The notes beneath the pieces were generated by a model, which had not been told where the DNA came from, made no database searches, and saw nothing but the letters and a program-made list of their open reading frames with translations. Shown here in pieces: positions 35,238-43,594 of a DNA stretch of 55,454 nt. A program made the position numbers and the translations under genes. Source of the DNA: Lachnospiraceae bacterium (GTDB lineage: Bacteria; Bacillota; Clostridia; Lachnospirales; Lachnospiraceae); assembly GCA_009774145.1 (NCBI GenBank), contig VSND01000026.1:1-55454 (forward strand). The letters are read 5' to 3'. Within the stretch, counting starts at the first letter, position 1, and every line of letters starts with the position of its first letter.

Positions 35238-35738
35238 CTAAAATCCTGTTCCAGTTCTTCTGATAAACACCGCGATTACTGCCAGAAATACAAAGGGCGC
35301 ATACGGAAGCCGCATATGACGGTCTGCTTTTTTCAGAAACAGCAGCAGGATACAGCTGCCTGCCGCCAGCAGAACAGACACCCATGCCATCCACAGCACA
35401 TCTGTCCTCCCCATATAAAAACCGGTCACTGCAAAAAGCTTCACGTCTCCCGCTCCGATTCCCCCTCTCGACAGCAGATAGCAGAAAAAGCAGAGGCCTC
35501 CGCCGAGTATCATACCCGCAGCCGCTTCCTGTACTCTGATCCACTCCCTGTCAATGCAGCTTTCCAGTACCAAAGATGCGCCGCCTGCGCACAGCAGAAG
35601 CAGCAGCAGCCGGTTGGATATCTTTCTGTTTCTGACATCCGTCCATGACATATAAAACAGTGTTCCCAGCAGGAACAGGCTGCGCCCTGCCTCCCAGATA
35701 TCATGAACCGACAGACCGTCTGTCCCGCAAAAGTCCAT
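35238..35738 (-). CDS. A24-family prepilin peptidase (short, TadV-like)
   Basis: This 166-residue polytopic membrane protease has about five to six helices. The two catalytic aspartates are Asp34 in SWTDVRNRKISN and Asp98 in GIGAGDVKLFA (GxGD motif). It lacks the N-methyltransferase half of PilD. It is the first gene of the operon, and the ribosome binding site is weak. No pilin, secretion ATPase or platform gene is present in the window, so its substrate is either encoded elsewhere or is not a classical pilin. Confidence 0.88.
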   Translation of the reverse strand: MDFCGTDGLSVHDIWEAGRSLFLLGTLFYMSWTDVRNRKISNRLLLLLLCAGGASLVLESCIDREWIRVQEAAAGMILGGGLCFFCYLLSRGGIGAGDVKLFAVTGFYMGRTDVLWMAWVSVLLAAGSCILLLFLKKADRHMRLPYAPFVFLAVIAVFIRRTGTGF

Positions 35739-35814
35739 TCTGTTTATACCATTACTTTCTGTATGATTTTGGAATTATCAGGCGAATGCCCAGGATTTTC
35801 TTATGTGTGATTTC

Positions 35815-35843
35815 ATTATACTACATGCTTCTGCAAATTGCAA
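35815..35843 (-). promoter_or_regulatory. promoter of the peptidase-phosphatase-kinase operon
   Basis: On the minus strand, TTGCAA (35838-35843), 17 bp, TATAAT (35815-35820), 77 bp before the first start codon. No other feature was seen in 35739-35940. Confidence 0.5.
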
Positions 35844-35940
35844 CAGCAAAATAATCTGTCTGAAGCAACCGTCTGGATTTTCCGGACTGGATGAAAGACT
35901 TTCTGGATGGGAAAATGATTTGACGGCAGAAATAAAACAG

Positions 35941-35959
35941 GAGACCAGATACTGGTCTC
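35941..35959 (-). terminator. terminator of the T-box ABC operon
   Basis: GAGACCAG and CTGGTCTC form a perfect stem with a 3-base loop. On the minus strand it is followed by CTGTTTTATTT. Confidence 0.65.
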
Positions 35960-35975
35960 TCATTTTATATACCTG

Positions 35976-36782
35976 TTATGACTCCATGGAAAGAAGCACC
36001 CGGTCATTGTCCAGTTCTTTCCCAGCTCCCGTCCGGAACTTTTCCAGAAGATCCGAGACCGTCATATGTTCCCGTTCTTCTCCCTGCACATCCAGTACAA
36101 TCTTTCCGTCATCCATCATGAGCGTGCGGTTTCCAAGCTCCAGCGCCTGATGCATATTATGGGTCACCATCAGGCAGGTCGTGTGGTTTCGCCGGATGAT
36201 CTTCTGTGTCAGCTTAAGCACTTTATCTGCCGTTCCCGGATCCAGCGCTGCCGTATGTTCATCCAGAAGCAGAAGCTGCGGCGGCACCATTGTCGCCATT
36301 AAAAGCGTCAGCGCCTGTCTCTGTCCCCCGGACAAAAGCCCCACCGGCTGCTTCATCCGGTCTTCCAGACCCATCTCCAGAAGAGACAGCTGCTCTCTGA
36401 AAAAATCCTTATCCTTTTTTGAAATCCGGCTGAAGGGAATGCTCCCTTCCGAGGCACGTAAAAATGCCAGCGCCAGATTCTCCTCAATGGTCATATGAGG
36501 AGCCGTCCCCTTTAACGGATCCTGAAAAAGGCGTCCCACCACCCGGCTTCTTCTGTACTCCGGAGTGAACGTAATATTTTTCCCGTTTAAAAAGATGGTG
36601 CCCTCATCCACATAAAAACTGCCTGCAATCGCATTGAACAGGGTGGATTTTCCCGCGCCGTTGGAACCGATGATGGAAGCGAAATCTCCCGGCTTCAGAT
36701 GCAGATTTATCCCCTGTACTGCGCGTTTTTCACTGGCCGTACCGGGATGGAAGGTCTTTCTGATATTCTCAAGCCTCAGCAT
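35976..36782 (-). CDS. trpZ: ABC importer ATP-binding protein (probable tryptophan)
   Basis: This 268-residue ATPase has Walker A IGSNGAGKSTLFNAI, signature LLSGGQRQALTLLMA, Walker B LLLLDEHTAALDP (note DEH in place of DEP) and the H-loop MVTHNMHQALELG. This variant Walker B is common in the family partnered with ABC_sub_bind proteins. It overlaps the permease gene by 14 bases. The operon lies behind a Trp-specific T-box, which is the basis for the tryptophan assignment and for using the TrpXYZ names; transport has not been shown here. Confidence 0.85.
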   Translation of the reverse strand: MLRLENIRKTFHPGTASEKRAVQGINLHLKPGDFASIIGSNGAGKSTLFNAIAGSFYVDEGTIFLNGKNITFTPEYRRSRVVGRLFQDPLKGTAPHMTIEENLALAFLRASEGSIPFSRISKKDKDFFREQLSLLEMGLEDRMKQPVGLLSGGQRQALTLLMATMVPPQLLLLDEHTAALDPGTADKVLKLTQKIIRRNHTTCLMVTHNMHQALELGNRTLMMDDGKIVLDVQGEEREHMTVSDLLEKFRTGAGKELDNDRVLLSMES

Positions 36783-37692
36783 CCTTACGCCCTCCTTTCT
36801 GTGCGGCGCTGATCTTCCGTTTCTGAAAATCGGCCCAGTCCTTCAGGGTCGGGGAGGCAATCGCAAGCGCCACTACGATTGCAGTCACAAGCTTCAGACA
36901 CTCAATGGGCACAATCGAAGTCTTCAAAATGACCGCATATAAAAACCGGTATGCAATACTGCCTGCCACAGCCGCCACCACATTCCGTCCCACCGAACGT
37001 CTGCCAAGTACCGTCTCGCCGATAATCAGACAGGCAAGCCCGATGACCACGATTCCGGTGCCGCTGTTGATGTCCGCCGACTTCTGATATTGTCCCACCA
37101 CTGCGCCGGACAGAGCGGTCAGAGCATTGGATACACAGAGTCCTACAGAGATGGTAAATATCGGATTGATGGAAGAGGCTCTTACCATGTCTTTGTTGTC
37201 TCCCGTAGCACGGATGCTGAGCCCCAGCCTGGTTCCCAGAAACCAGACGAGCATGACTGCAGCCAGAATGGTGATCCCTGCCACCAGGATCAGCTTATAC
37301 CAGCTTCCGCCGATCCCTGTGTCCCGGAACATGGTAAAAAGCGTCTCCTGCTTTAAAAGGCTGACATTGGAACTCCAGCCCATGACCATCAGATTCACCG
37401 TATAAAGCCCTGTATTTGTCACGATTCCCGCCAGAATCGAAGGAACGCCCAGCCGTGTCTGAAGAAAGGCCGTCACAAAGCCGGCGCATGCCCCTGCCAG
37501 GATCGCCGCCAGAACAGCCAGAAACGGGTGCCCTGCTGCCGCGATGGTCACAGATACCGCCGCTCCCAGCACAAAACCGCTGTCCGTCGTCAGGTCCGCG
37601 ATGTCCAGGACCCGATAGCTCAAAAAAAGCGCCATTGCCACCAGTGCATACATAAACCCCAGTTCCAGCGCTGTCTGAATCACGTAAAGCAT
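36769..37692 (-). CDS. trpY: ABC importer permease (probable tryptophan)
   Basis: This 307-residue inner-membrane protein of the branched-chain/ribose-type permease family has about eight hydrophobic segments (for example LGFMYALVAMALFLSYRVLD). Family motifs include LDIADLTTDSGFVLGAAV and RATGDNKDMVRASSIN. It is separated from the binding-protein gene by a strong hairpin (37717-37738). The substrate is inferred from the upstream T-box. Confidence 0.87.
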   Translation of the reverse strand: MLYVIQTALELGFMYALVAMALFLSYRVLDIADLTTDSGFVLGAAVSVTIAAAGHPFLAVLAAILAGACAGFVTAFLQTRLGVPSILAGIVTNTGLYTVNLMVMGWSSNVSLLKQETLFTMFRDTGIGGSWYKLILVAGITILAAVMLVWFLGTRLGLSIRATGDNKDMVRASSINPIFTISVGLCVSNALTALSGAVVGQYQKSADINSGTGIVVIGLACLIIGETVLGRRSVGRNVVAAVAGSIAYRFLYAVILKTSIVPIECLKLVTAIVVALAIASPTLKDWADFQKRKISAAQKGGRKDAEA

Positions 37693-37716
37693 AACCTGTC
37701 AATTCCTTTCATGATG

Positions 37717-37738
37717 GGCTGCCGTTGTTGCGGCAGCC
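37717..37738 (-). other. intercistronic hairpin between binding protein and permease
   Basis: GGCTGCCG (37717-37724) and CGGCAGCC (37731-37738) form a perfect 8-bp stem with a 6-base loop and no U-run. Such hairpins often stabilise the upstream binding-protein mRNA. Confidence 0.5.
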
Positions 37739-37752
37739 TGTTTTCATCCGGA

Positions 37753-38805
37753 TCATTCCTCCGTCGTCACAACCTCCGTGACCTCGCCCATTTCAGAAAA
37801 CACAGAATAATCGATGCCCAGCGCTTCTGCGGTCTCCGTATTGACCGTAATAATTCCGCCGTCCATCCGATAATAATCATTCAGTCCGTCCATTCCGGCC
37901 GTCAGCGCCTCGTATGCCAGGTCGGCAGTCTCATGCCCAAGCTCTGTATAGTTCACGCCGCAGGTCGTAAATGCACCGTTGCGGACAAAGGAATCTGCTC
38001 CTGTATAGTGCGGAATCTTCGCATCTGCAAGGCTTTCATAGATTGCCAGTTCTGCCGACATGATCACATTATCCGTAGGAGTAAAGACCGCATCCACTCC
38101 CTCTGCGATCAGAGAACTGGCTGCTGTAATCACTTCATCGTTTGTATTTGCCGTTTTCTCCACATAAGCGATTCCTTTTCCGTCCAGATATTCCTTCGCC
38201 TCCGCAATCGGAGTGGTGGAATTATCTTCGGACAGAGAATACAGAAGTCCGACTTTCTGCACATCCGGGTTCTGCGCCAGCATCATATCCAGAATAAATC
38301 CGGTATTCAGCGCGTCAGAGGTTCCGGTCACATAATCAATTCCCGTCATCTGCGCACCTTCCGGATCAGAGATCGCTGCATATATCACCGGCGTCTTTGT
38401 CTCCTCTGCACAGGTTGCCATGACCTGCGCAGCCAGAGTTGCGATCGGAATGACTGCATTTACCTTCTCGGAAATCACCTGCGTACCGATCTGAGTCAGC
38501 ACAGACTGGTCGCCCTGTCCGGAATATACTTCATATTCAATCCGGATCCCATTCTCTGCCGCAATCGTATCCAGCTCCTCACAGACGGCACTGGCGATCT
38601 CATCCAGAGACGCATGATCCATCTGCTTTACAACAGCAATCTTATAAGAACTGCCATCTGTACTGCCTTCTCCTGCTGTTTCCGCATTGTCTGTTTCCGT
38701 ATTTTCCGCCGGAGTTGCGCCTCCCTCACCGGTTCCGCCGCATCCGGTCACTGCTGCCATGGTTACTGCTGCTGCCAATAATACACTTACTGCTCTTTTT
38801 TTCAT
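37753..38805 (-). CDS. trpX: ABC substrate-binding lipoprotein (probable tryptophan)
   Basis: This 350-residue protein has a lipoprotein signal, MKKRAVSVLLAAAVTMAAVT, then GC with Cys22, and a Ser/Thr/Glu-rich linker. The mature part is of the ABC_sub_bind type: SSYKIAVVKQMDHASLDEIA, TQIGTQVISEKVNAVIPIAT, YAAISDPEGAQMTGIDYVTG and VDAVFTPTDNVIMS. The start at 38805 has GGAGG nine bases upstream; the frame extends to 38916 but without support. It is the first gene after the T-box terminator and is therefore directly controlled by it. Confidence 0.88.
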   Translation of the reverse strand: MKKRAVSVLLAAAVTMAAVTGCGGTGEGGATPAENTETDNAETAGEGSTDGSSYKIAVVKQMDHASLDEIASAVCEELDTIAAENGIRIEYEVYSGQGDQSVLTQIGTQVISEKVNAVIPIATLAAQVMATCAEETKTPVIYAAISDPEGAQMTGIDYVTGTSDALNTGFILDMMLAQNPDVQKVGLLYSLSEDNSTTPIAEAKEYLDGKGIAYVEKTANTNDEVITAASSLIAEGVDAVFTPTDNVIMSAELAIYESLADAKIPHYTGADSFVRNGAFTTCGVNYTELGHETADLAYEALTAGMDGLNDYYRMDGGIITVNTETAEALGIDYSVFSEMGEVTEVVTTEE

Positions 38806-38906
38806 CCTTCTTTTCCTCCAAAATCTTAAAATATTTTTTAGAAATGAAGAAACCCTTTTTTGAATGTTCTGCGCAAATACCGGCGTTTTGCAGGGCATCC
38901 CGTCTC

Positions 38907-39201
38907 TGCAAAACAAGAAAACCGCCCCAGGTTTTCGCCTGAGACGGTTATAATCCAGTTATAATCGCGGTACCACTCAAATTGACATATCGTCCACTTT
39001 CAATGTACTAACATACATTCCTCATTGATAACGGGTTTGGTTCCCGGCAGTTCCTACTCTTTTCATTTCGGGGCTGCCCTCGAAAGTCCATTCAGCCATC
39101 CACTCCATACTGCAATCCCACCGCCTGCAGCTCTCTGTGATTTTATAAGAAGGCCTACTCCTCTTCCTCATCGGTTTCTCTTATTTCTGTACTGTATTGT
39201 A
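38907..39201 (-). ncRNA. T-box leader, tryptophan specific
   Basis: On the minus strand a leader of about 270 nt contains the T-box core TGGTACCGCG (38966-38975). Stem I carries CAGAGAGCTGCAGGCGGTGG and the specifier loop CTGAATGGACTTTCGAG, in which TGG (39088-39090) occupies the specifier position, i.e. Trp. The terminator is AACCGTCTCAGG (38938-38949) pairing with CCTGGGGCGGTT (38920-38931), followed by a T-rich tract. Uncharged tRNA-Trp should stabilise the antiterminator and turn on the importer downstream. The element explains the gene-free stretch 38806-39340. Confidence 0.92.
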
Positions 39202-39224
39202 TGCCAGTTTACCGAAAATGTCAA
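39196..39224 (-). promoter_or_regulatory. promoter of the T-box operon
   Basis: On the minus strand, TTGACA (39219-39224), 17 bp, TACAAT (39196-39201), immediately upstream of the T-box leader. Confidence 0.75.
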
Positions 39225-39340
39225 TACCCTTTTTTCAAAATTCATTTTCCAACATTCTTCTCTGATATTCTTTACATTTCGCAGGATATCTTTTATGATA
39301 TTAGACAGTGACACTCTACCTTACACAGGAGGAAATGAAG

Positions 39341-40147
39341 TTGAAGATCTTATCTGACTATCATGTACATACGTCTTTTTCCGGGGACTGCAGCGTATCG
39401 CCGGAGCTTATGATACAGAACGCCATCGAACGCGGCATCCGGCATCTGTGCCTGACAGATCATATGGATTACGACTACACAGACGGCGGCATTCTCTTTG
39501 AATTTGACCCGGAAGAATATTTTCACCGTCTGCTCCTGCTGAAAGAAACGTATACCGGCCAGATTGATCTTGCCATTGGAATTGAACTGGGACTCCAGCC
39601 TTATCTGAGCAAAAGACACCACAATCTGGTATTTTCCCATCCTTTTGACTTTGTGATCGGCTCCATTCATCTGGTCCATGGACACGATCCCTATTTTCCG
39701 TCTTTTTTTGAAGAGAGGGACGAGCAGGCGGCTTATCTGGAATATTTTCAATGTATCCTGCAAAATCTGAAAGCCTATTCCAATTTTGACACCTTCGGAC
39801 ATCTGGATTATGTCGTACGCTATGGCCCGAATAAAAACCGGTATTATTCTTATGAAAAATACCGTGAGATTCTGGATGAGATCCTGCGCTCACTGATCAG
39901 ACGGGATATCGGTCTGGAAATCAATACCGGCGGCTACCGATACGGACTTGAGGTTCCAAACCCCTGTACAGAGATTATCATCCGCTACCGCGAGCTGGGC
40001 GGAAAACTCATAACTCTCGGTTCCGATGCCCACGAGCCCGGCTGCCTTGCTTCTGAATTCGACCGGATAGCAGAACTGCTGAAAGCCTGCGGATTCCGCT
40101 CTTATTATATTTTTCATAACAGAAAACCGGAAGAGATCGAGTTGTGA
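39341..40147 (+). CDS. hisJ: PHP-family histidinol-phosphatase
   Basis: This ~268-residue metal-dependent phosphatase has PHP motifs SDYHVHTSFSGDCSVSPELM (HxH), HLCLTDHMDYDY, IGIELGLQPY, DFVIGSIHLVHG, NFDTFGHLDYVVRYG and TLGSDAHEPG. The TTG start is chosen because AGGAGG (39327-39332) lies eight bases upstream; the ATG at 39335 is only two bases from that site. The gene is monocistronic, away from other his genes. The activity assignment rests on family similarity to HisJ/HisK. Confidence 0.85.
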   Translation: MKILSDYHVHTSFSGDCSVSPELMIQNAIERGIRHLCLTDHMDYDYTDGGILFEFDPEEYFHRLLLLKETYTGQIDLAIGIELGLQPYLSKRHHNLVFSHPFDFVIGSIHLVHGHDPYFPSFFEERDEQAAYLEYFQCILQNLKAYSNFDTFGHLDYVVRYGPNKNRYYSYEKYREILDEILRSLIRRDIGLEINTGGYRYGLEVPNPCTEIIIRYRELGGKLITLGSDAHEPGCLASEFDRIAELLKACGFRSYYIFHNRKPEEIEL

Positions 40148-40159
40148 CACTCGATCTCT
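40132..40159. terminator. hairpin between hisJ and convergent mnmA
   Basis: AGAGATCGAGT (40132-40142) and ACTCGATCTCT (40149-40159) form a perfect 11-bp stem around TGTGAC, overlapping the hisJ stop. There is no strong U-run. Confidence 0.5.
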
Positions 40160-40201
40160 TCTATGTCAGCAGAATAATCTTTTTCTTAAATATCCCTTTT
40201 C

Positions 40202-41290
40202 TCATAACAGGCCCTTCTTGATCGTCCCGCCGCCTGCCACATAATCTCCGTCGTAAAAGACCACTGCCTGTCCCGGAGTCACGGCGCGGACCGGTTCGTC
40301 AAAGACGCATTCTGCTTCATCCGGACCGGTCATACGTACCGTACACATGGATCCTTCATGCGCATACCGGATCTTTGCCAGAAAACGCCTCTCACCGACC
40401 GGCTGCTCCACCGCCATCCAGTTCAGATGGTCAGCACGCAGTGTCCGGCAGAACACGTCGTCTGTCTCTCCGATGACCACCTCGCCGGTATCCGGACGGA
40501 TCGCAAGCACCACCACAGGCCTTCCCATGGAAAGTCCCAGCCGTTTCCGCTGTCCTACCGTATAATGGGTAATTCCCTTATGTTTTCCGATGACCGTCCC
40601 ATCCGTCCATACGAAGTTTCCCTCCGGAATTTTTACATGGGCATGTTCTTCAATAAACCGGGCATAGTCTTTGTCCGGTACAAAGCAGATCTCCTGGCTG
40701 TCCGGCTTGTGTGCCACTGGAAGTCCCAGTTCTTCGGCAAATGCGCGGATCTGCTCCTTTGTATAGGCGCCCACCGGCATCAGCGTACGGGAAAGCTGCT
40801 CCTGGGTCAGACGGTACAGTGCATAGGTCTGATCCTTTGTGGCTGTGACGGACTGTCTGACCGCACAGCGGCCATTGGGAAGCCGTTCCACCCGGGCATA
40901 GTGTCCGGTGGCAATAAAGTCCGCGCCGATCTCCATGCTCCGCTGCAGAAGCGATTCCCATTTCACATACCGGTTACAGGCGATGCAGGGATTGGGCGTC
41001 CGCCCGTGCAGATACTCATCCATAAAATAGTCAATGACTTTTTCCTTAAAATCTTTCTTAAAATTCATCACATAGTATGGAATCTGAAGCTGCGCTGCCA
41101 CCCGTCTGGCATCTTCCACTGCGCTCAGACCGCAGCACCCGCCGTTTTCTTCCACCTGCAGGGGATCCTCGTCCTGCCAGATCTGCATGGTGACGCCGAT
41201 CACGTCATATCCCTGCTCTTTTAAGAGCCATGCCGCCACAGAAGAATCCACTCCGCCGGACATGCCGATGACAACTTTTTTCTTCTCCAT
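40202..41290 (-). CDS. mnmA: tRNA-specific 2-thiouridylase
   Basis: This 362-residue enzyme thiolates U34 of tRNA Lys/Glu/Gln. The PP-loop is VIGMSGGVDSSVAAWLL. The catalytic cysteines lie in PNPCIACNRYVKW and QEICFVPDKDYARF, and the C-terminal tRNA-binding barrel includes GQRKRLGLSMGRPVVV. It is the last gene of iscR-nifS-iscU-mnmA, consistent with sulfur transfer from the desulfurase. Confidence 0.96.
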   Translation of the reverse strand: MEKKKVVIGMSGGVDSSVAAWLLKEQGYDVIGVTMQIWQDEDPLQVEENGGCCGLSAVEDARRVAAQLQIPYYVMNFKKDFKEKVIDYFMDEYLHGRTPNPCIACNRYVKWESLLQRSMEIGADFIATGHYARVERLPNGRCAVRQSVTATKDQTYALYRLTQEQLSRTLMPVGAYTKEQIRAFAEELGLPVAHKPDSQEICFVPDKDYARFIEEHAHVKIPEGNFVWTDGTVIGKHKGITHYTVGQRKRLGLSMGRPVVVLAIRPDTGEVVIGETDDVFCRTLRADHLNWMAVEQPVGERRFLAKIRYAHEGSMCTVRMTGPDEAECVFDEPVRAVTPGQAVVFYDGDYVAGGGTIKKGLL

Positions 41291-41292
41291 GC

Positions 41293-41736
41293 CTAGTACT
41301 CTTCGCCTTCCTCTTCTTCTCCCTCATGGATATCGGACTTTGGTTTTTCCAGACCTTCCATTTTGATTCCATGCTTTTCGGCATAATCCCAGAGCGCTGC
41401 ATGAATCGCTTCCTCTGCCAGAAGGGAGCAGTGTACTTTCACAGGAGGAAGCCCGTCCAGAGCTTCCATCACCGCTTTATTGGTCACCTGAAGTGCTTCG
41501 TAGATGGTCTTTCCCTTCACAAGTTCCGTCGCCATGCTGCTGGTGGCAACCGCAGCGCCGCATCCAAAAGTCTTGAACTTCACGTCACGGATCACCTGAC
41601 TGTCATCGATATCCAGATAGATCCGCATGATATCACCGCATTTGGCATTGCCTACGGTCCCCACACCGCTGGCGTCTTCAATCTCCCCTACATTTCTCGG
41701 GTTTTGGAAATGGTCCATTACTTTATCACTATACAT
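41293..41736 (-). CDS. iscU: Fe-S cluster assembly scaffold protein
   Basis: This 147-residue scaffold receives sulfur from the cysteine desulfurase and assembles Fe-S clusters. The three cluster ligands are Cys33 (NAKCGDIMRI, with Asp35), Cys59 (FKTFGCGAAVA) and Cys103 (VHCSLLAEEA). An acidic C-terminal tail (EGEEEEGEEY) follows the core. It lies between nifS and mnmA; the stop is two bases from mnmA. Confidence 0.95.
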   Translation of the reverse strand: MYSDKVMDHFQNPRNVGEIEDASGVGTVGNAKCGDIMRIYLDIDDSQVIRDVKFKTFGCGAAVATSSMATELVKGKTIYEALQVTNKAVMEALDGLPPVKVHCSLLAEEAIHAALWDYAEKHGIKMEGLEKPKSDIHEGEEEEGEEY

Positions 41737-41814
41737 TGCGTTTTCCTCTTTTCTTTTTCATGTTATCGTTAAAGCCCTGCAGAGGCAGCGCCGTTCTGGA
41801 CATGCTGCGACTGT

Positions 41815-43002
41815 CTACCGCCTGCGCATAAAATCCTCATAAAGCGGAGACATATTACGAAGCTTTTCCACAATCTTCCTGATGGATTCTACTACATAAT
41901 CCAGCTCTTCTCTGGTGGTTTCTTCGCTTAACGTCAGCCGCAGGGAACCATGAGCGATCTCATGAGGCAGTCCAATGGCAAGAAGCACATGGGACGGATC
42001 CAGAGAGCCGGATGTGCAGGCGGAACCGCTGGAACCGCAGATCCCTTCCATATCCAGCATGATCAGAAGCGATTCTCCTTCAATAAACTGAAAACTGAAA
42101 TTGGCATTATTCGGAAGGCGGTTCGTCCGGTGTCCGTTCAGTCTGGTATATGGTATCTCCCTGAGTACCCGGTCGATCAGATAATCCCGGAGTTCTCTTT
42201 CTCTGGCAGTCCTCTCTTCCATTGTCTTCATGGCACGTTCTACCGCCGCCCCGTATCCCACGATCCCCGGCACATTCTCCGTACCGGCCCGGCGCTTCCG
42301 CTCCTGTGCTCCGCCGTGGATAAAGCTTCTGATCTTCACGCCTTTGCGGATATAAAGGAATCCGATACCCTTTGGACCATTCAGCTTATGGGCGCTGGAA
42401 CTGAGCATGTCGATGTTCAGTTCATCCACATGGATGGGGAGCTGTCCAAATGCCTGCACGGCATCCGTATGAAACACAATTCCATGCTCCTTTGCAATGG
42501 CTCCGATCTCTTTGACGGGCTGAATGGTCCCGATCTCATTGTTGGCAAACATGATGCTGATCAGGATCGTTGTCGGACGAATCGCCTTTTTCAGTTCTTC
42601 CAGCTTCACCGTTCCGTTCTCATCCACGTCCAGATAAGTCACTTCAAATCCCTGCTTTTCCAGCCAGGCTCCTGTATGCAGCACGGCATGGTGCTCGATC
42701 TTCGAGGTAATGATATGATTCCCCTTCCCGCGGTATGCTTCTGCTGCTGCCTTCATTGCCCAGTTGTCCGACTCGCTTCCGCCGGCAGTAAAATAAATCT
42801 CCCCGGTCTTCGCTCCCAGACACTTTGCAATCGTCTCCCTTGCCCCTGTGATCGCTTCTTTACTCTTCTGCGAAAACTCGTATACACTGGAAGGATTCCC
42901 ATACAGCTCGGAAAAATACGGCAGCATGGCTTCCACTACTTCCGGCGCCGTCCTTGTGGTCGCCGCATTATCCAGATAAATCAATCTCTTTTCTTCACCC
43001 AT
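41815..43002 (-). CDS. nifS: cysteine desulfurase
   Basis: This 395-residue PLP enzyme of the NifS/IscS type mobilises sulfur from cysteine. PLP-site residues are visible: TAGGSESDNWAMK, HHAVLHTGAWLE, FHTDAVQAFGQ and the Schiff-base Lys206 in SSSAHKLNGPKGIGF. The persulfide cysteine is Cys329 in GSSGSACTSGSLDPSHVL. The ATG at 43002 has GGAG nine bases upstream; a TTG at 43008 abuts the iscR stop and is less likely. Confidence 0.95.
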   Translation of the reverse strand: MGEEKRLIYLDNAATTRTAPEVVEAMLPYFSELYGNPSSVYEFSQKSKEAITGARETIAKCLGAKTGEIYFTAGGSESDNWAMKAAAEAYRGKGNHIITSKIEHHAVLHTGAWLEKQGFEVTYLDVDENGTVKLEELKKAIRPTTILISIMFANNEIGTIQPVKEIGAIAKEHGIVFHTDAVQAFGQLPIHVDELNIDMLSSSAHKLNGPKGIGFLYIRKGVKIRSFIHGGAQERKRRAGTENVPGIVGYGAAVERAMKTMEERTARERELRDYLIDRVLREIPYTRLNGHRTNRLPNNANFSFQFIEGESLLIMLDMEGICGSSGSACTSGSLDPSHVLLAIGLPHEIAHGSLRLTLSEETTREELDYVVESIRKIVEKLRNMSPLYEDFMRRR

Positions 43003-43008
43003 ATCCAA

Positions 43009-43473
43009 TCACTCCTTTTTCTCACAACACGATCCCGGTGTCCGGTTCTTCTGCGCCACTTCCCTGCTCTCCTTTACCAGATCGCTGATCTTTATCTCAT
43101 CTACGGTCCGGTTGATGCTGTCATTGATCCGCTTCCATACATACTTGGTCACACAGACATCCGCACCGCCGCATCGGTTCTCTTCTGCCAGCCCCGGACA
43201 GTCTACCGGATCCAGACTCCCTTCCAGAGCCCGGAGCACATCGCCTACCGATATCTCCTTTGGTTCCCTGTCCGGAATGTATCCCCCTCCGGCTCCGCGC
43301 ACACTGCTCACAAGACCGGCTTTTTTCAGTTTTGCCAGCAGCTGCTCCAGATAACTCTCTGATATGCGCTGCCTCGCCGCAATGCCGGAGACCGGCACCG
43401 GCCCTTCCTCACTGTGCACCACCAGGTCCACCATAGCCCGCAAACCATACCTTCCCTTCGTTGACAGCTTCAT
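43009..43473 (-). CDS. iscR: Rrf2-family Fe-S-responsive regulator
   Basis: This 154-residue winged-helix regulator begins KLSTKGRYGLRAMVDLVVHS and has the recognition region ISESYLEQLLAKLKKAGLV. Three cysteines, Cys92, Cys101 and Cys107 (DCPGLAEENRCGGADVC), match the IscR cluster ligands. As first gene of the Fe-S operon it probably represses the operon when it carries a cluster. An inverted repeat just downstream of the promoter is the likely autoregulatory site. Confidence 0.93.
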   Translation of the reverse strand: MKLSTKGRYGLRAMVDLVVHSEEGPVPVSGIAARQRISESYLEQLLAKLKKAGLVSSVRGAGGGYIPDREPKEISVGDVLRALEGSLDPVDCPGLAEENRCGGADVCVTKYVWKRINDSINRTVDEIKISDLVKESREVAQKNRTPGSCCEKKE

Positions 43474-43496
43474 CTTGCCCTCCGTCAGAGTTTAAT

Positions 43497-43515
43497 TCCG
43501 ACTGTTTTACTCGGA
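43497..43515 (-). promoter_or_regulatory. candidate IscR operator
   Basis: The inverted repeat TCCGA-N9-TCGGA (43497-43501 and 43511-43515), with an A/T-rich centre and flanks, lies between the -10 element and the iscR start. The position fits a repressor site. Confidence 0.5.
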
Positions 43516-43526
43516 TTTCATTTTTG

Positions 43527-43555
43527 ATGATACCACCACGGAGAAGTTCTGTCAA
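43527..43555 (-). promoter_or_regulatory. promoter of the isc operon
   Basis: On the minus strand, TTGACA (43550-43555), 17 bp, TATCAT (43527-43532). It lies back-to-back with the spoVB-like gene, which starts 40 bp away on the other strand. Confidence 0.75.
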
Positions 43556-43594
43556 GCATTCCCCATGAATATATTGCAAGAAAAAGAGTTTTTT

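Noticed and set aside
35238..35738. Complete type IV pilus or Tad locus
   Set aside because: Only the prepilin peptidase is present; no secretion ATPase, platform protein or pilin was found within the window.
37528..38781. Long plus-strand ORF (417 codons)
   Set aside because: Antisense to the permease and binding-protein genes, which have clear family motifs and ribosome binding sites.
41950..43362. Long plus-strand ORF (470 codons)
   Set aside because: Antisense to nifS and iscR, and His/Cys/Pro-rich as expected of a shadow frame.
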